A DNA stretch of 64,000 bases, from assembly GCF_019649055.1 (NCBI RefSeq), contig NW_026570460.1, positions 40,206-104,205 on the forward strand, read 5' to 3'. Positions 22,780 through 33,677 of the stretch are shown here, piece after piece. Position numbers and translations under genes: made by a program. Within the stretch, counting starts at the first letter, position 1, and each line of letters starts with the position of its first letter. This DNA comes from Paramacrobiotus metropolitanus (taxonomy: Eukaryota > Tardigrada > Eutardigrada > Parachela > Macrobiotidae). Under the pieces are notes generated by a model, which saw nothing but the letters and a program-made list of their open reading frames with translations, was not told where the DNA came from and ran no database searches.

Positions 22780-24357
22780 GAAGACATTCTCTGGGTCCGT
22801 TCCTGTTCTGCCTCGCCGCCAACAAGCTGTCGACTAGTCTCCAGTCCGATCTCAACGCCTGGTATCTGGACGAAGGGACGGCTGGAGGAGACACAGAAGT
22901 GGTTCTGGAGGATTTTATTAGAGTTTGTACGGATGCGCCGAAAATTGGTTTAGACATTAACTTTGCAAAGTGCGAGTTGTTTGTTTATAGCGGGACTGAA
23001 GCGGAGCAACAAGACATCTATGACCGATTTGCCGCAGTCGTGCCTGGAATTCAAAGGCTGACTCCAGATACCCTGGAACTGCTTGGTGTTCCTCTAACGG
23101 ACTGGTCAATCGGCCGCTGCTTGGACGGCAAAATTGGCCAAATCAAAAAATCGACGGACTTACTGGGCGTACTGCCGGTGCAGCAGGCGCTATTCCTCCT
23201 TAGAAACTGTCTATCGCTCCCAAAGCTTATGTATACGCTAAGAGCGGCCCTTGTAACAAATATCCGGAGAAGCTAGAGGGTTTCGACCACGTGATTAGGT
23301 CAAAAGCGGAAGAGATTATGAATGTTAAGATGGATGGCTGCCTATACGGGCAAGCTACTCTGCCGGTCCAATACGGGGGATTGGGACTACCTAAAGCCAA
23401 AGAAATCGCAACGCCGGCCTATCTCTCCTCGCTATATTCGACCGACAAATTAGTACGCACTATTGTGCCTGAAGATTGCCCCGAGGATCGGTCTGACGTT
23501 GAGTTCTACTGGCAGGAACGTACAGAAAAGGGTGCACCTGCGTTAGAAGACCGAAGCAGCCAACGCTTGTGGTCGGATATGCTGACTGCCGGGAAACTGG
23601 AGGACTTAATGGATGGTGCCGAGTGCCGACGTTATTGCATCTGCTCGTCTGTTGGCTGTTTCTACTAAGAATGCCAGTGCCTGGTTGTTTGCGCTACCGG
23701 TTGCTAGCCTTGGCACATTACTGGACGATGCCGGTCTGCGGGTCGCTGTTGCTTTGCGGATGTGGGCACCATTACGCAAGGAGCATAAGTGCCGTTGTGG
23801 GGAAATGGTTGATGCGTTTGGCTTACATGGCCTGTCGTGCATAAGAAGTCAGGGAAGGTTCAGGCGGCACGCCAGCCTGAACAGTGTAATCCAACGTAGT
23901 CTGGGTTCAGCAAAGGTGCCGACAATCTTGGAACTGCCCAGAGAGGAGATTAGAAGGGAGACGGCCGGATGGTTTATCACTCTTTCCCTGGAAAAATGGC
24001 CTTCCTCTGAATTGGAATGTGACGGTTGTTGATACGTTCGCTAAGTCGTATGTAACCGGTACATCAGAAGCCGCGGGATCTGCAGCTGATGACTCGGAAA
24101 CACGAAAAAGAAACCTTTACTCGGAACTGACTGATCGACACTTTTCGAACCAATCACCCTCGAAACTATGGGAAGTTGTGGCAGCAGTACCCGTCATTTC
24201 AGTTGGCCGACGCATTAAAGAGCAAACAGGAGAATCGCGCGCCACCGAATTTCTTCGGCAGCGTATAAGTGTGGAAATTCAGCGTGGGAACGCTGCTTCT
24301 GTTCTGAGAACGGTTGGGTGTTCTAAAAAGCTTGAAGAATTATTCTTTTTGTTCTAA
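22780..24357 (+). pseudogene. 5'-truncated reverse-transcriptase retroelement (right copy)
   Basis: The text starts in the RT palm (SLGPFLFCLAANKLS), passes YLDEGTAGGD and then 125 open codons including FAKCELFVYSG and LFLLRNCLSLPKLMYTL. A stop and frameshifts around 23,275 and 23,655 follow. Then come LFALPVASLGTLLDDAG, the motif HKCRCGEMVDAFGLHGLSC, and RISVEIQRGNAASVLRTVG to the stop at 24,357. The RPDG and W-N-V-T motifs are split by a frameshift near 23,960. Truncation at the 5' side with an intact 3' side is typical of target-primed retrotransposition. AATAAA occurs 45 bases after the stop. Clade not determined. Confidence 0.8.
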
Positions 24358-24419
24358 ATTGGTTCTAAATTATTTAAATGGCATTAAGCTTGTACAATTT
24401 GTCAATAAAAAGAAACGGT

Positions 24420-25727
24420 GTGACGAAGTTATGTGTGTCTTAAAGTTAAGTCGTCTGTTTTCTCAGTTTTATGCTGATGATGTGTTTGAGCGACTGAGTA
24501 TCCATCCTGAGCTGTATTGGTACAGTAAAGATCATTATTGGGATTATTGGGATTCGACAGTATTTTCGGCTATGTATAACGTAGGAGAAACGTTTTATTT
24601 GCACAGCCAGATGCTACGAACATCCGGCCATAACGGCCGCCATAGACGAAGATATACGTGCTGGCATACAGTCTACTTTGAACGTTCGTGTTACAGATAT
24701 ACAACGGAGCAAGATGACACTTCCGTTTTGAGACGGTGGACTGGGACTACGCTGTATATATCGCTAGCTTTCCCTGCCTTTTTGGCATCGGCGCATCGAG
24801 TGGTAACGCTAAGCAAAGAAATCTACCAGTCTGCGACGGTGGAGCTCCTGGATTCGGTTGTGCGGCAATGGACCGACTGGGCAAAATGTGAACCACCTGC
24901 AGAAAAGAGCAGCAAGTGTCAGCGGACCTGGGACCGTCTAGCGACATATTTTGTACTGTCGGTGCTGAGGTTAGCAGCCACGAATGAAACCGGTAAAGCG
25001 GTGTTACTGGCAGCTCTGCATCGCGACTCCGGCGCATGGTTAAATACACTCCCGGCAACTAATATGCGCACAATCCTTCGCGACGATGAGGCGAGGGTTG
25101 GCGTCGCCCTTCGTTTTGGACTTCCTGTAGCGGAGGAACACGAATGCGTGATTCGCGGAAGACATGTAGAGTCCAACGGTCATCATGGCCTGTCTTATTC
25201 AACCAGCAAAGGCAGGTGGTCACGTCATGTTGAGCCGAAATAACGAGACAAAGCACGGTTTGGAGATCGCGGGCTATCCCTGCCAAAGCGAACCTTCTGG
25301 ACTGTCGGGTCGTAACGGCCAGCGGCCCGATAGTATGACATTGATTCCTGTGCGTGGCGGTAAGGCGGTTGTGTGGGATGCCACCTGTTGGGATACAGTG
25401 GCCTTGTCCCAAGGGAGCGCTAGCTCAAAAAAAGCTGGGAGCGTAGCTCAGCTGGCTGAAAACACTATGCGCGGGAAATACGCATGCGTGGAAGAACTGG
25501 GATATATTTTCTGGCCTTTGACGGTCGAGACTTTCGGGACATTTGGAATGTCTTTGGCCGAGCTTATCCGTTTTGTCGGCAGGAAGATCCGCGAAGTTAC
25601 CGGAGAACCCCGATCTATGACTTTTTCGAGACAAGGTTTAAGCCTTTGGGTAGCCAGAGGAAATGCAGCTGCTGTTTTGGGTACACTACGTGCACGTAAT
25701 GACATTGGGTGTTTTTTCATTGTGTAA
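24420..25727 (+). pseudogene. Second, divergent retroelement C-terminal fragment
   Basis: A long frame (to 25,243) contains GAWLNTLPATNMRTILRDDEARVGVALR, the equivalent of the same region in the upstream fragment but clearly divergent from it. A frameshift near 25,190-25,240 leads to the second frame with GQRPDSMTLIPV and VVWDATCWDT, then ARGNAAAVLGTL and stop at 25,727. This fragment keeps the aspartate in WDAT that is N in the upstream copy. Its RT domain is missing. Lying tail-to-head behind a relative, it may be a separate insertion or a leftover of a tandem insertion. Confidence 0.75.
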
Positions 25728-26289
25728 ATTTACTCATTTTAATTTGTATAAATCGGCATAGTCTTACTGTCATTGTGTGCTGGCTGACTAGTCGAATAAA
25801 ATCATTAGTAGTGTAACAAAATTTTGACGTCCACTGTACGTATAACCGAATCTTTCCAAATTCCTATTGGACTTGAAAAATTCACCATTCTGTTTTCTTT
25901 GTCACTCTCGCGTTTCGTGCTACGCATGGTGCAATTGTATACAGCGCCGCCGGATTGTTCCCATATTGTTAATAACGCCGCCTATCAGTTAGCCGACCAT
26001 GTCTGCTTAAGGATATGGGCATGCAAGTGCGGAAAACAATTTTAAAATATAGAAAAAAACAATTTCGTAGTTAATCAAAAGGGACTGTTATCGTAGGGCA
26101 TTATTTTTATCCGATCGCTTGAAAAAGACAAACCTGCCGGGAAGAGTTCAAAGTCAAACCTTGATGGAGGTGATATAATATACTATGCCCGCTTCCATCT
26201 GGCAACCAGTCATTCACGAGCCACAATCGCACGCAGCACAGTTAAATAATATATAATATGTCCTGATGAATATAATGATCGTGCACCCG
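25728..26289. other. Non-coding spacer
   Basis: No gene is visible between the retroelement tail and the 3' end of the kinase gene. An AATAAAATC near 25,796 could serve the retroelement transcript. Confidence 0.5.
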
Positions 26290-29200
26290 CTACATATTCT
26301 TAAAATTTTCCCACGCCACAGCGAAAATTTTTTCTAACTCGTAAGATAGTTCCACGGATGTTATTCGATCCTTGCTGCTGCTGCACAATGACTTTTCTAT
26401 CAAAGCGGTGATTTCCTCATGGCTGGAGTGTATTAAAAGAGGAACAAAGCCATCCGCTAGCTTCCTCAAAATTACGTAATCCGGATAATTCGTTATGATG
26501 CACTGGTCTTCTGTTCCCTTTCGGTGCAGCCATCTATCCTTATTTCCCAATAAACCGTCCACAAGGTCGATGATTATGCACCCTAAACTCCAAACGTCCG
26601 TTTTCCGACCAATCCGATCCGTCGGCACCTCGCAGACAAATGTTTTGACCATTTCCGGTGACATATAGCGAGTGGTTCCATGCATTCGGGTGACATCCTT
26701 TGTACATGTTTGGCTACTCGTCATCATGCATCGGTCATCCAGATCACCGATCACCATAACGTATCCGCCAGGTCGGTGAGGTTGCGATCGTACAAGTACA
26801 TTCGCTGGTTTCAAATCGCCGTGTATAATCCTTTCGGAATGAAGGTATGATAAACCCCAGCTAATCTGGAGTGCAAAACTGACGCCGGCTAGTAATGACA
26901 TTTCTTCTGATATCGCTTCCCAAACGTTAATCAGGCAAGCCAAATCACCATCTGCAATATTTAGAAAGTTGCGCAGAAATTTTAAATTTAATAAACTAAT
27001 ATTAATTTTATCATTTTTATTAATCGTTACGCGCTACAGTCCTTGCAACACATAATTTACGAATTCAGCTCTTCTATCGGAAAAGGATATACGTGTGCCT
27101 CGGTTTGGGCTGTAATTTCTTAGGTAAGTGGTGATTCCAGCTTGCTAATGAGATACATTTAACCCCATTTAACTTTAAAAGACCCAAGCGGAGGAAAGCA
27201 GCTGATTGTTCTAATTCTGGAGCCCGGATGCGTCCATTGGACAGTGGCTCGCCAAGCTCACTATTTAGGGAAGGTGCGGTAACTGGAACCCACTCTCGGG
27301 TACGGCTTCTCAACTCCAAATGCGCGCCCAAGAATCGAAACGAATGTGAAAATAACTTGCTGCAAACAGTGCTAGGAATTTTTACGCGTGTTTTTGCCAC
27401 AGGAATTGCCAGAATTCAACAAAATATGGAAAGATATTACGAATTCCTTGGGAGCATGGGTTATTGAAAAAATGTAAAATGTACTTTGGTCTATATGTAC
27501 GCTTTGTGAATTATTAACCACTGTCTGTAAGGCTAGAGTCCTAAAACTAAGCTAGTTAGGCTATTTTGCCGCAGTAAGAACAATACGCGGCAATATAGCT
27601 AGCTAACTATTTTGCTGCACACAATAGCCACAGGTATACCAATGAGATTTCTTATAAAACGTAGCCGATTAAATTGAAACCTTATGTAAACAAACTTCTG
27701 CTAAATGAAGTTGCAAAGCGAGATGGTGTACTAGAGACATTACGTGCATGGCTTATAAAATTATAGTAGCTTATTTTTAAGCAGTTTTTTGCAGCAAGGG
27801 ACAGTAATTATCGATTTTGTGGCACCCCCCCCCCCCGCAATAAGCGCAACCCCCGTAATAAGCGCACTGCCGCATTCATGTTCGAAAAATAACGTCACCC
27901 CCGAAATTACCGCACCCGGTGCGGTAGTTGTATGTTAAGTCCAGTAAACCGATAATTACACCATATTTTGTGTTTTAAAGCGTATTTATTTAATCATTTG
28001 AAAGCTGAGTTGTGATCGAAACCTTAACATAACATGGCCATATGCTTGAATACAAAGTACAATCAATGACGATTGACGAAGCAACAAAAATGAGTCAGTT
28101 ACTACTGTAGAAGTAGTCTAGTAGAGGTATCAAACGCTATTGCTAGTTAACCATTTAGTACTAGGTAACTGCGGCGCTTATTTACAGTAGAGCAAGATGA
28201 GCAGTTGTTTCGAAAAATAATGGGCCCTTGCGAAATTTATTCTTGACTAATAAGCGCCCTTTCTAAAATTTATTCTTTGAGAAATAAAGGCACCTCCCGC
28301 TTCATGGTATCCGAACTACAATATTTGCCGCCCAGTGCGGCAAATTCGATAATTACGGTATTTGACCGCTTACTGGATTCTTGGTTGTGAAAGTCGAAGC
28401 CGGATGCCCCTCCCGCACAAGCGATTTGAATTCGATATGTGCGGAAGTGACTACTACTTGTGAGATTCGCTAAAAAATCGCAAACGGTTACCCAAGCAAA
28501 ACAAAAAATTTTAAGCAAAAGAAACACAAGAAAAGCCTAAGATACCTAAGAATAACCTGAAAATAACAGAACATCTTAAGAAAATATAAGAACCAGATCT
28601 GAAAAAACCATAAGAATAACCTAAACTGAATAACCTAAGACCTAAACTGAATGACCTAAGAAATCTAAGAACAACCTAAGAACAAAACTTCAGAAACCTA
28701 CGAAATCTACCTAACGTACTCACGTAAAATAGCGGACCAGCTGAAAACCCGCAGTGTGCGGCAATTGGCCAGCTAACTAACTGGCCGCAGATACTGCGGC
28801 AAAACAGCTCAAAAGCTATTTTGCCGCAAAAGCTGCGGCAGTACGTAGAGCCACTCCGTAAAACCAACCAGTAACAGTCAACGGTATAGAACGCGATCTG
28901 CTTTGACGATTTTTATTCTACATCATTGAAATGTGCATTCTCATTGGTAAAATACCGAGTATAAAGGAAATCAGCATAAAACACTGCCATGGATCGATGC
29001 GCTAATTGTGTAAGCAACTGAAATTTCGAAGCTGACTGGGGAAATATATAGCAACACATTCATGTGCAAAGCTCTCCACTAACCTGGAAAATAGTCCATT
29101 AACAGCTCTATGGCAGCGCCGGTACCGGATACGAAGCAGCTGATTTTGTAGTACCGCACTATATTTTTGTTTCGCAGCTGCAGCAGCTGTCTCCACTTGG

Positions 29201-31831
29201 CAGCAGAAGTGATGCAGTTTTCGCTGTCAACATTTCCGGTTAGTCTAACGTAGATCGCTTTAACAGCAATCGAGCCTGAACCGGTAAAGTCACCGCGAGC
29301 AGTAATTTCAGCTTTATAAACTGCCCCAAACGGCCCCTGTCCAATTTTGTCCGTTGTGGGATTGTATTTGTACCGACAAGAGCTGCCGATACTTTCCATG
29401 GTTTTTTCTTCGTCATTCTGCGAGCTCCTTGGATCAAGTGCTGTACCCGATGGCTCCGAAGTGCCTTGGACCTTGTTGGTAATTCCATCACGATTGTCTT
29501 CCAGCTCTGAAATATATTTAAAATATTCAGTAACCAACCTGTTACCTCATTTTAGCTTGTGCAAAACTGTTCTTAAAAATACCGCTCTGATGGTTCCATA
29601 CCTTTTTGACTGGAATGGGCGTCGGTGATATCACGGTCGGTTTTAATGCAATCTGTCTGACCTTTAATGAAGTCATGATCACAGACCGCATCCATGTATG
29701 GTCTTTCCATCTTATTAAACACCATGCATCGTTGAAGGAAACTCCGAGCCTGAATCAAGAAAATAATCTCATTCCCATAGCGAGCTTCCCGCCTGAAGTC
29801 GCCATCAATGCACCGCGCGATCAACTTAGAAAAAGCCTCCTTGGCTAGTCCATCTAGTGATTTTTTTAGAAGCATACGCAACACTATCGGTATGGAATAT
29901 GGCGCACGGCCTTGCAGCATAAAGACTAAAATGCAGGCTAAACTCCATACGTCGCCCCGGCGGCCCATGAAGAAACCTTTCTTGCGACTGATCTCTTCTG
30001 GGGCCCTATACGGCGACACCATGTCCCGTTTTTTCGCTTCCGGACGTTGAATTCCTTTCTCAAGCCAATCAAAAAGAGGCAAGCAGTCAGTTATCTTTAG
30101 CAACTTTGGCAATTGTTCCGAAAAAATTAAATTTTCTGGACACAGTTCCCCGTGTACTATTTCCCGTGAGTGTAGATATCGTAATCCAGATGCGACGTCA
30201 GCAAAGTATCGTACCACTTCATTGGCCTCATAACCAGTGTGATAGCGGCGAGAAAAAGCTTGCATATCTTTTTCCAGGGTAACGTCTATGGCAAAAAGTC
30301 ACCGTTATGCGGCTTTTACAGTAATGGAAAATAACCGTAACTGAAAAAATTTTAAGTCTTTAATAATTAAACAAGCGCAGACGTATTGTTATATGCATTG
30401 GCTGATGCGAATTAAAATCTTCCATAATTTGTAGTTCTGCAAATGTTCTGCACAACAGCCCAGGATATTTGGTACAACGTTGCTGATGTTAACTTTCTCA
30501 ACGCTTTCCTCTCATGTAATTACAGGTACTTAAACTGCTAACCACCCGTATCTGTAAAAAAAAGCAGGTACTGAAAGATTAGTTTTGGTTTGTGAAGCGG
30601 GTCCGCAGATTGTAGTACACTGTATACCTAGTTTTTTTGGTGAGTTGGTACTAGCCTGGCAGGCCCGCAAGAAAGGGGGGGGGCGCACCGGCGGTGGCCC
30701 TTTCGCGGATTTTTGACCGCCCTCCCGGCGCGGCGTCCTGACGGCCGAGAAGGGCTCCGCTGCCCTGGCGCCGCTTTTACTGCCATGGTTCCGTACGTTT
30801 TTCAATTTTTTTATTATATAAATTAATGAGATTTGTGGTTCGTTATTTCGTACAGTAATCTGCGTGTTCAGAAAGCTTGAAAAACATTTAAAACCAGGCT
30901 AAGGTTAATACCATCTACCGAAAGCTTGAAAAACATTAAAACCAGGCAAAGGTTAATACCATCTACCGATCGACGGGTTTTGTCGGGCCAATATACGGTT
31001 CAAAAATAAAAAGAAATTAAAAATAATTTTTTCTATTAAGCGCCCCCCTGGCGGCGGTCAAAAAATGGTGCGCCCCCCCCTGTCCAAAAACCTTGTGGCG
31101 GGCCTGGCCGCTGCTAGTCATTGCAGTACAAGTTTGTATATATGTACCTAACTAACGTAAGGTTAGAACCTGACCCCGCCCACCGGTCCGCCACTGAGAA
31201 GTGCCACTCAGCAGACGTTTGATGCGGGTGGTCTAGGGAAGAAGTGCGGCAGGTCGTTCGAATAATTCTGGGATTATATAGTAAATAAACCTATCGCTTT
31301 TTTGAACCAAGTTATCAGTCTCGTGACATTTGGTTCCCTGGTAAATGGGTTAGCTGAACCGCACAAGAAAAATAATGAAATTAATGGCTGTCTAGTTAAG
31401 CGAAAACGTACTCAGTAAAAACATATTTTGATTCAAACATATTGTTCGTTACCACTGCATCGTTCCATGAAAATGCACAGTTGAAAGTCATCTCCAATAC
31501 TGGACGCGTTCAAGAAATAATACTTCACAATGTTGGAGTGTTCCAGCGCGCGAATTATTTCGAATCTGTTCGAAACCGCCGGTCCAAAGATACAACCACT
31601 GCCAGAACCACGTGAGGCCTGAAGTACATGAGACACAAATTCGTGCCGAAATCGCATTAATTTCACCGCAAATTCTTGACCGCTGGATCTGTCTTCGGCT
31701 TTACACACATCAAAACCACTATTTCCACGACCCAGCAATTCGGTAGTCACTTTCATAGTCCATGGTGGCCGAAGATTGTTAATGTCCAGACGCTCACGAA
31801 ATCGTTCAATATCTGTACTTGCTTGTTCCAT
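26290..31831 (-). CDS. Tandem protein-kinase-domain protein (pseudokinase plus atypical kinase)
   Basis: Four exons join in frame: 31,453-31,831, 29,602-30,285, 29,084-29,506 and 26,290-26,951, predicting 715 residues; all three introns are phase 1. Domain 1 (about 28-330) has a glycine loop LLGRGNSGFDV and lysine K57 (FAVK), but the catalytic loop is HGELCPEN (171-178) and the DFG site is DCL (193-195), so catalysis is unlikely. Domain 2 (about 404-710) has KIGQGPFGAVYK, K437, HGDLKPAN (539-546), DLD in place of DFG (565-567), TTRYMSPE and DVWSLGC. It keeps the key Lys, both Asp and Asn, so it may be active. There is no signal peptide or membrane segment. A pseudokinase beside a kinase often acts as a regulator; that role is inferred. 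The 2.1 kb last intron is filled with transposon-like repeats. Confidence 0.85.
27801..28359. mobile_element. Candidate MITE inside the kinase intron
   Basis: The ends ACAGTAATTATCGATTTTG and, inverted, ACCGTAATTATCGAATTTG match with two differences. Inside are repeated TAAGCGC words, an 11-base C-run (27,827-27,837) and the palindrome TACCGCACCCGGTGCGGTA. No coding sequence. The target duplication is not clear. Confidence 0.5.
28500..28860. repeat. CCTAAG-rich low-complexity repeat and TTTTGCCGCA hairpin
   Basis: At 28,530-28,700 CCTAAG/CCTAAA words recur every 10-20 bases, as in the fold-backs at 9.98, 19.5 and 38.5 kb. At 28,765-28,850 the word TTTTGCCGCA appears in both orientations and forms a hairpin. 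The same word occurs near 27,562. This lies within the last kinase intron. Confidence 0.55.
30655..31113. mobile_element. hAT-like MITE in kinase intron 1
   Basis: Inverted ends (CCTGGCAGGCCCGC at left; CAGCGGCCAGGCCCGCC inverted at right) continue into facing G-runs with GGGGCGCACC near 30,675 and GGTGCGCCCC near 31,070. CTAG flanks both sides. The CAGNGGC...GGCCCGCC end type is common in hAT elements. It includes the GC-rich block 30,690-30,780; reading frames there are translated repeat. An internal 49-base tandem duplication is listed separately. Confidence 0.55.
30871..30967. repeat. 49-base tandem duplication
   Basis: Two units beginning GAAAGCTTGAAAAACATT start at 30,871 and 30,920 and differ by a few small changes. 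They lie inside the hAT-like element. Confidence 0.8.
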
Positions 31832-31876
31832 GTTCCAGCAATGTATTTCATCTTCCGTGTTCCAGCAATGTATTAC
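31828..31876. repeat. Direct repeat at the start of the tandem-kinase gene
   Basis: TGTTCCAGCAATGTATT occurs at 31,831 and again 29 bases later (31,860). The first copy overlaps the predicted ATG on the other strand, so the repeat may shape the 5' leader or reflect slippage there. Confidence 0.6.
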
Positions 31877-32267
31877 AAGATAAATACTAAATGTTAATTA
31901 AAGTGATGTTCAACCTCCTTCCGTTCATCCAAGCAAACAAAATAAATCTTCGAAATCGCGACAAAATGCTCATATAGAGGAATGAGTCGAACACTGGTGC
32001 GTTTTATTCGGTGCGACCGTACGGGTGGGCTGAAATGTTGATATTCAAACGCGCGCTGAAAATCCCAGAGTTTCCGTCCGTTCTATAAAATTAATAACGT
32101 TTCGCATGCAGATAACACGCTACGCTCTTGTTCTACAGAGAGAGAGAGCTTATGCTGTTAAAGGGGCAGGGGCTTATCTTATCAAACTTTTCTTTTCTTA
32201 GTCGAAACGAAAGCGTTACGTACACCAGAACGTGCACCGTTGCAAACTTACACCACTACGACACATT

Positions 32268-32770
32268 GGTGGAGGTCAATTACATTTGGGTAACTGTTGC
32301 GCGTCGGGTAATGGAGAGACGCGTAAAAAATTAGCCATGACTCAGCAGAAAAACAATCGTCCAATCGTGAGTCGAGTACGCTTCCGTGCCAAGAAAGAAA
32401 TTGAACACCGACGTGGAACTGAAAAACTCATTTTTAATGCTGTAATGTGGTAAATGTGGTATTACGTCAAAAAAGTTAATTATGAGTTTTGGATTGTGAA
32501 TCTGGGTCGTTGGATTTACTTTTGGTCCAAACACACACAAATTTTGTTGATCTGTGCAGGAGAGTTACGAGTTACTCGTAGTTTGGGTAATGGTTGCGCT
32601 TCGACGTCAAAGCGCAACGCTTACGCGGACAAGTAAGCTGAAAACCCATCCCAGATTTTGTGACTGCGAATCAGAATGTTTGCTTGGTTACGCGCTGTTA
32701 CGTCACACTTTTTACGCGTTTTCCCGTTACCCGACGCGCAACGCTTACCCAAATGTAATTGACCTCCACC
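32268..32770. mobile_element. MITE with ~60-base terminal inverted repeats and ATT target duplication
   Basis: The ends begin GGTGGAGGTCAATTACATTT on both sides (inverted) and match over about 60 bases with a few differences. ATT flanks both ends (32,265-32,267; 32,771-32,773). The inside has no coding frame of note. It lies upstream of the tandem-kinase gene, within about 450 bases of its start codon. Confidence 0.8.
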
Positions 32771-32934
32771 ATTGTATAACTGACTCAACCGTTCGCCCAT
32801 TCCATTAATTTCGAAATTGCTAATTTTCAAATTACTAAACTAGTGATGGTTGATAACCACATCATTGCACCTAGCACGAGCAACTGTTATGCATTTCTAG
32901 TAACACTTGGAAACGGTACGTACCACTGGAAATG

Positions 32935-33125
32935 GAATCAATGTGTGGAATTCCACCTATCCCATAGGAAAGAGGTAAGGAACGCCCATCCACGAAAAAT
33001 GGAATTCCACGAATGGCATCCAATTTCCAAATCCGCTCTCCATGCGAGCGGCCCGGGTTTGGAAAATGGAAAACAGGAAATCCGTGGAATTCCAATTTTT
33101 GCTTGGAATTCCAGATTCCCTGTAT
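32935..33125. repeat. GGAATTCC-rich repeat patch
   Basis: TGGAATTCC or close variants occur at least six times in under 200 bases, in both orientations (palindromic word), interleaved with GGAAATGGAA-type words. I see no coding role. Confidence 0.5.
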
Positions 33126-33129
33126 TTGG

Positions 33130-33677
33130 AATTTCAAGCGCGCAGAAATGCCGGGCGAAAAATTAAAAACTGAAAATTTTTGATGTTTTTCAACGGGTCA
33201 ACCGCCTAATTGCATTAGGTCCCAAAATTGCGTTCACGCATTACACCTATGCTAACGTTAACTACCTAGCTCTTAATTGGTAGATAGCACAAAGCAGCCT
33301 GAACAGTGCTTTGCTATCGAAAGGTACCTTTTGGTCGGCTCCGTAGACACAATGGTTAAGACGTATAGGAACCACTTGAGGTTCCTATGTTGTGTTCATC
33401 TTAAGACATTTACAATGGAAAAGATTCCAAACAATTAATTAATGGCTCCGTATTGTCCCGTAATCCATTTCCACATAATTTGAAACCGGACATTATCATT
33501 AACTGGCATTTCTGCTTCAGTGTGATTGAACAGTTGCACCATTTGTAGTCCTAAAATTCCAGTACTCGTATTTCACATTGTTGTTGATACCTTTTTGATT
33601 GCGTTTTCACACAACTTTCCAATTCATAAAATTATTAACGGACATTCTGCTAATTCATAGTACGCCCCATCTGACAT
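33130..33677. other. Non-coding region at the left side of the second Harbinger element
   Basis: No gene is seen. A short hairpin AGGAACC...GGTTCCT at 33,369-33,389 resembles an anticodon arm, but no complete tRNA fits. The left end of the Harbinger element probably lies here, but I could not pair its terminal repeat. Confidence 0.4.

Larger units (their letters stand above)
20310..24445. repeat. Right copy of the ~4.1 kb segmental duplication
   Basis: This is the partner of 1-4,135. Its left edge is also the right half of B unit 2, resumed after the transposon ending at 20,307. It is slightly less damaged than the left copy: for example, 22,257-22,265 keeps the base that restores frame across the kinase activation loop, and the retroelement Cys-rich motif near 23,790 is complete. 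Confidence 0.93.

Noticed and set aside
22508-22957. A 149-codon minus frame
   Set aside because: It is the reverse strand of the retroelement reverse-transcriptase region.
27074-27400. A 108-codon minus frame in the last kinase intron
   Set aside because: It has no kinase similarity and no in-phase splice sites; probably repeat-derived.
33338-33410. tRNA-like text with AGACACAATGGTTAAGACG (A-box-like) and a hairpin AGGAACC...GGTTCCT
   Set aside because: No acceptor stem can be closed and no B-box GGTTCGA is present at the right distance, so it is at most a degenerate tRNA-derived scrap.
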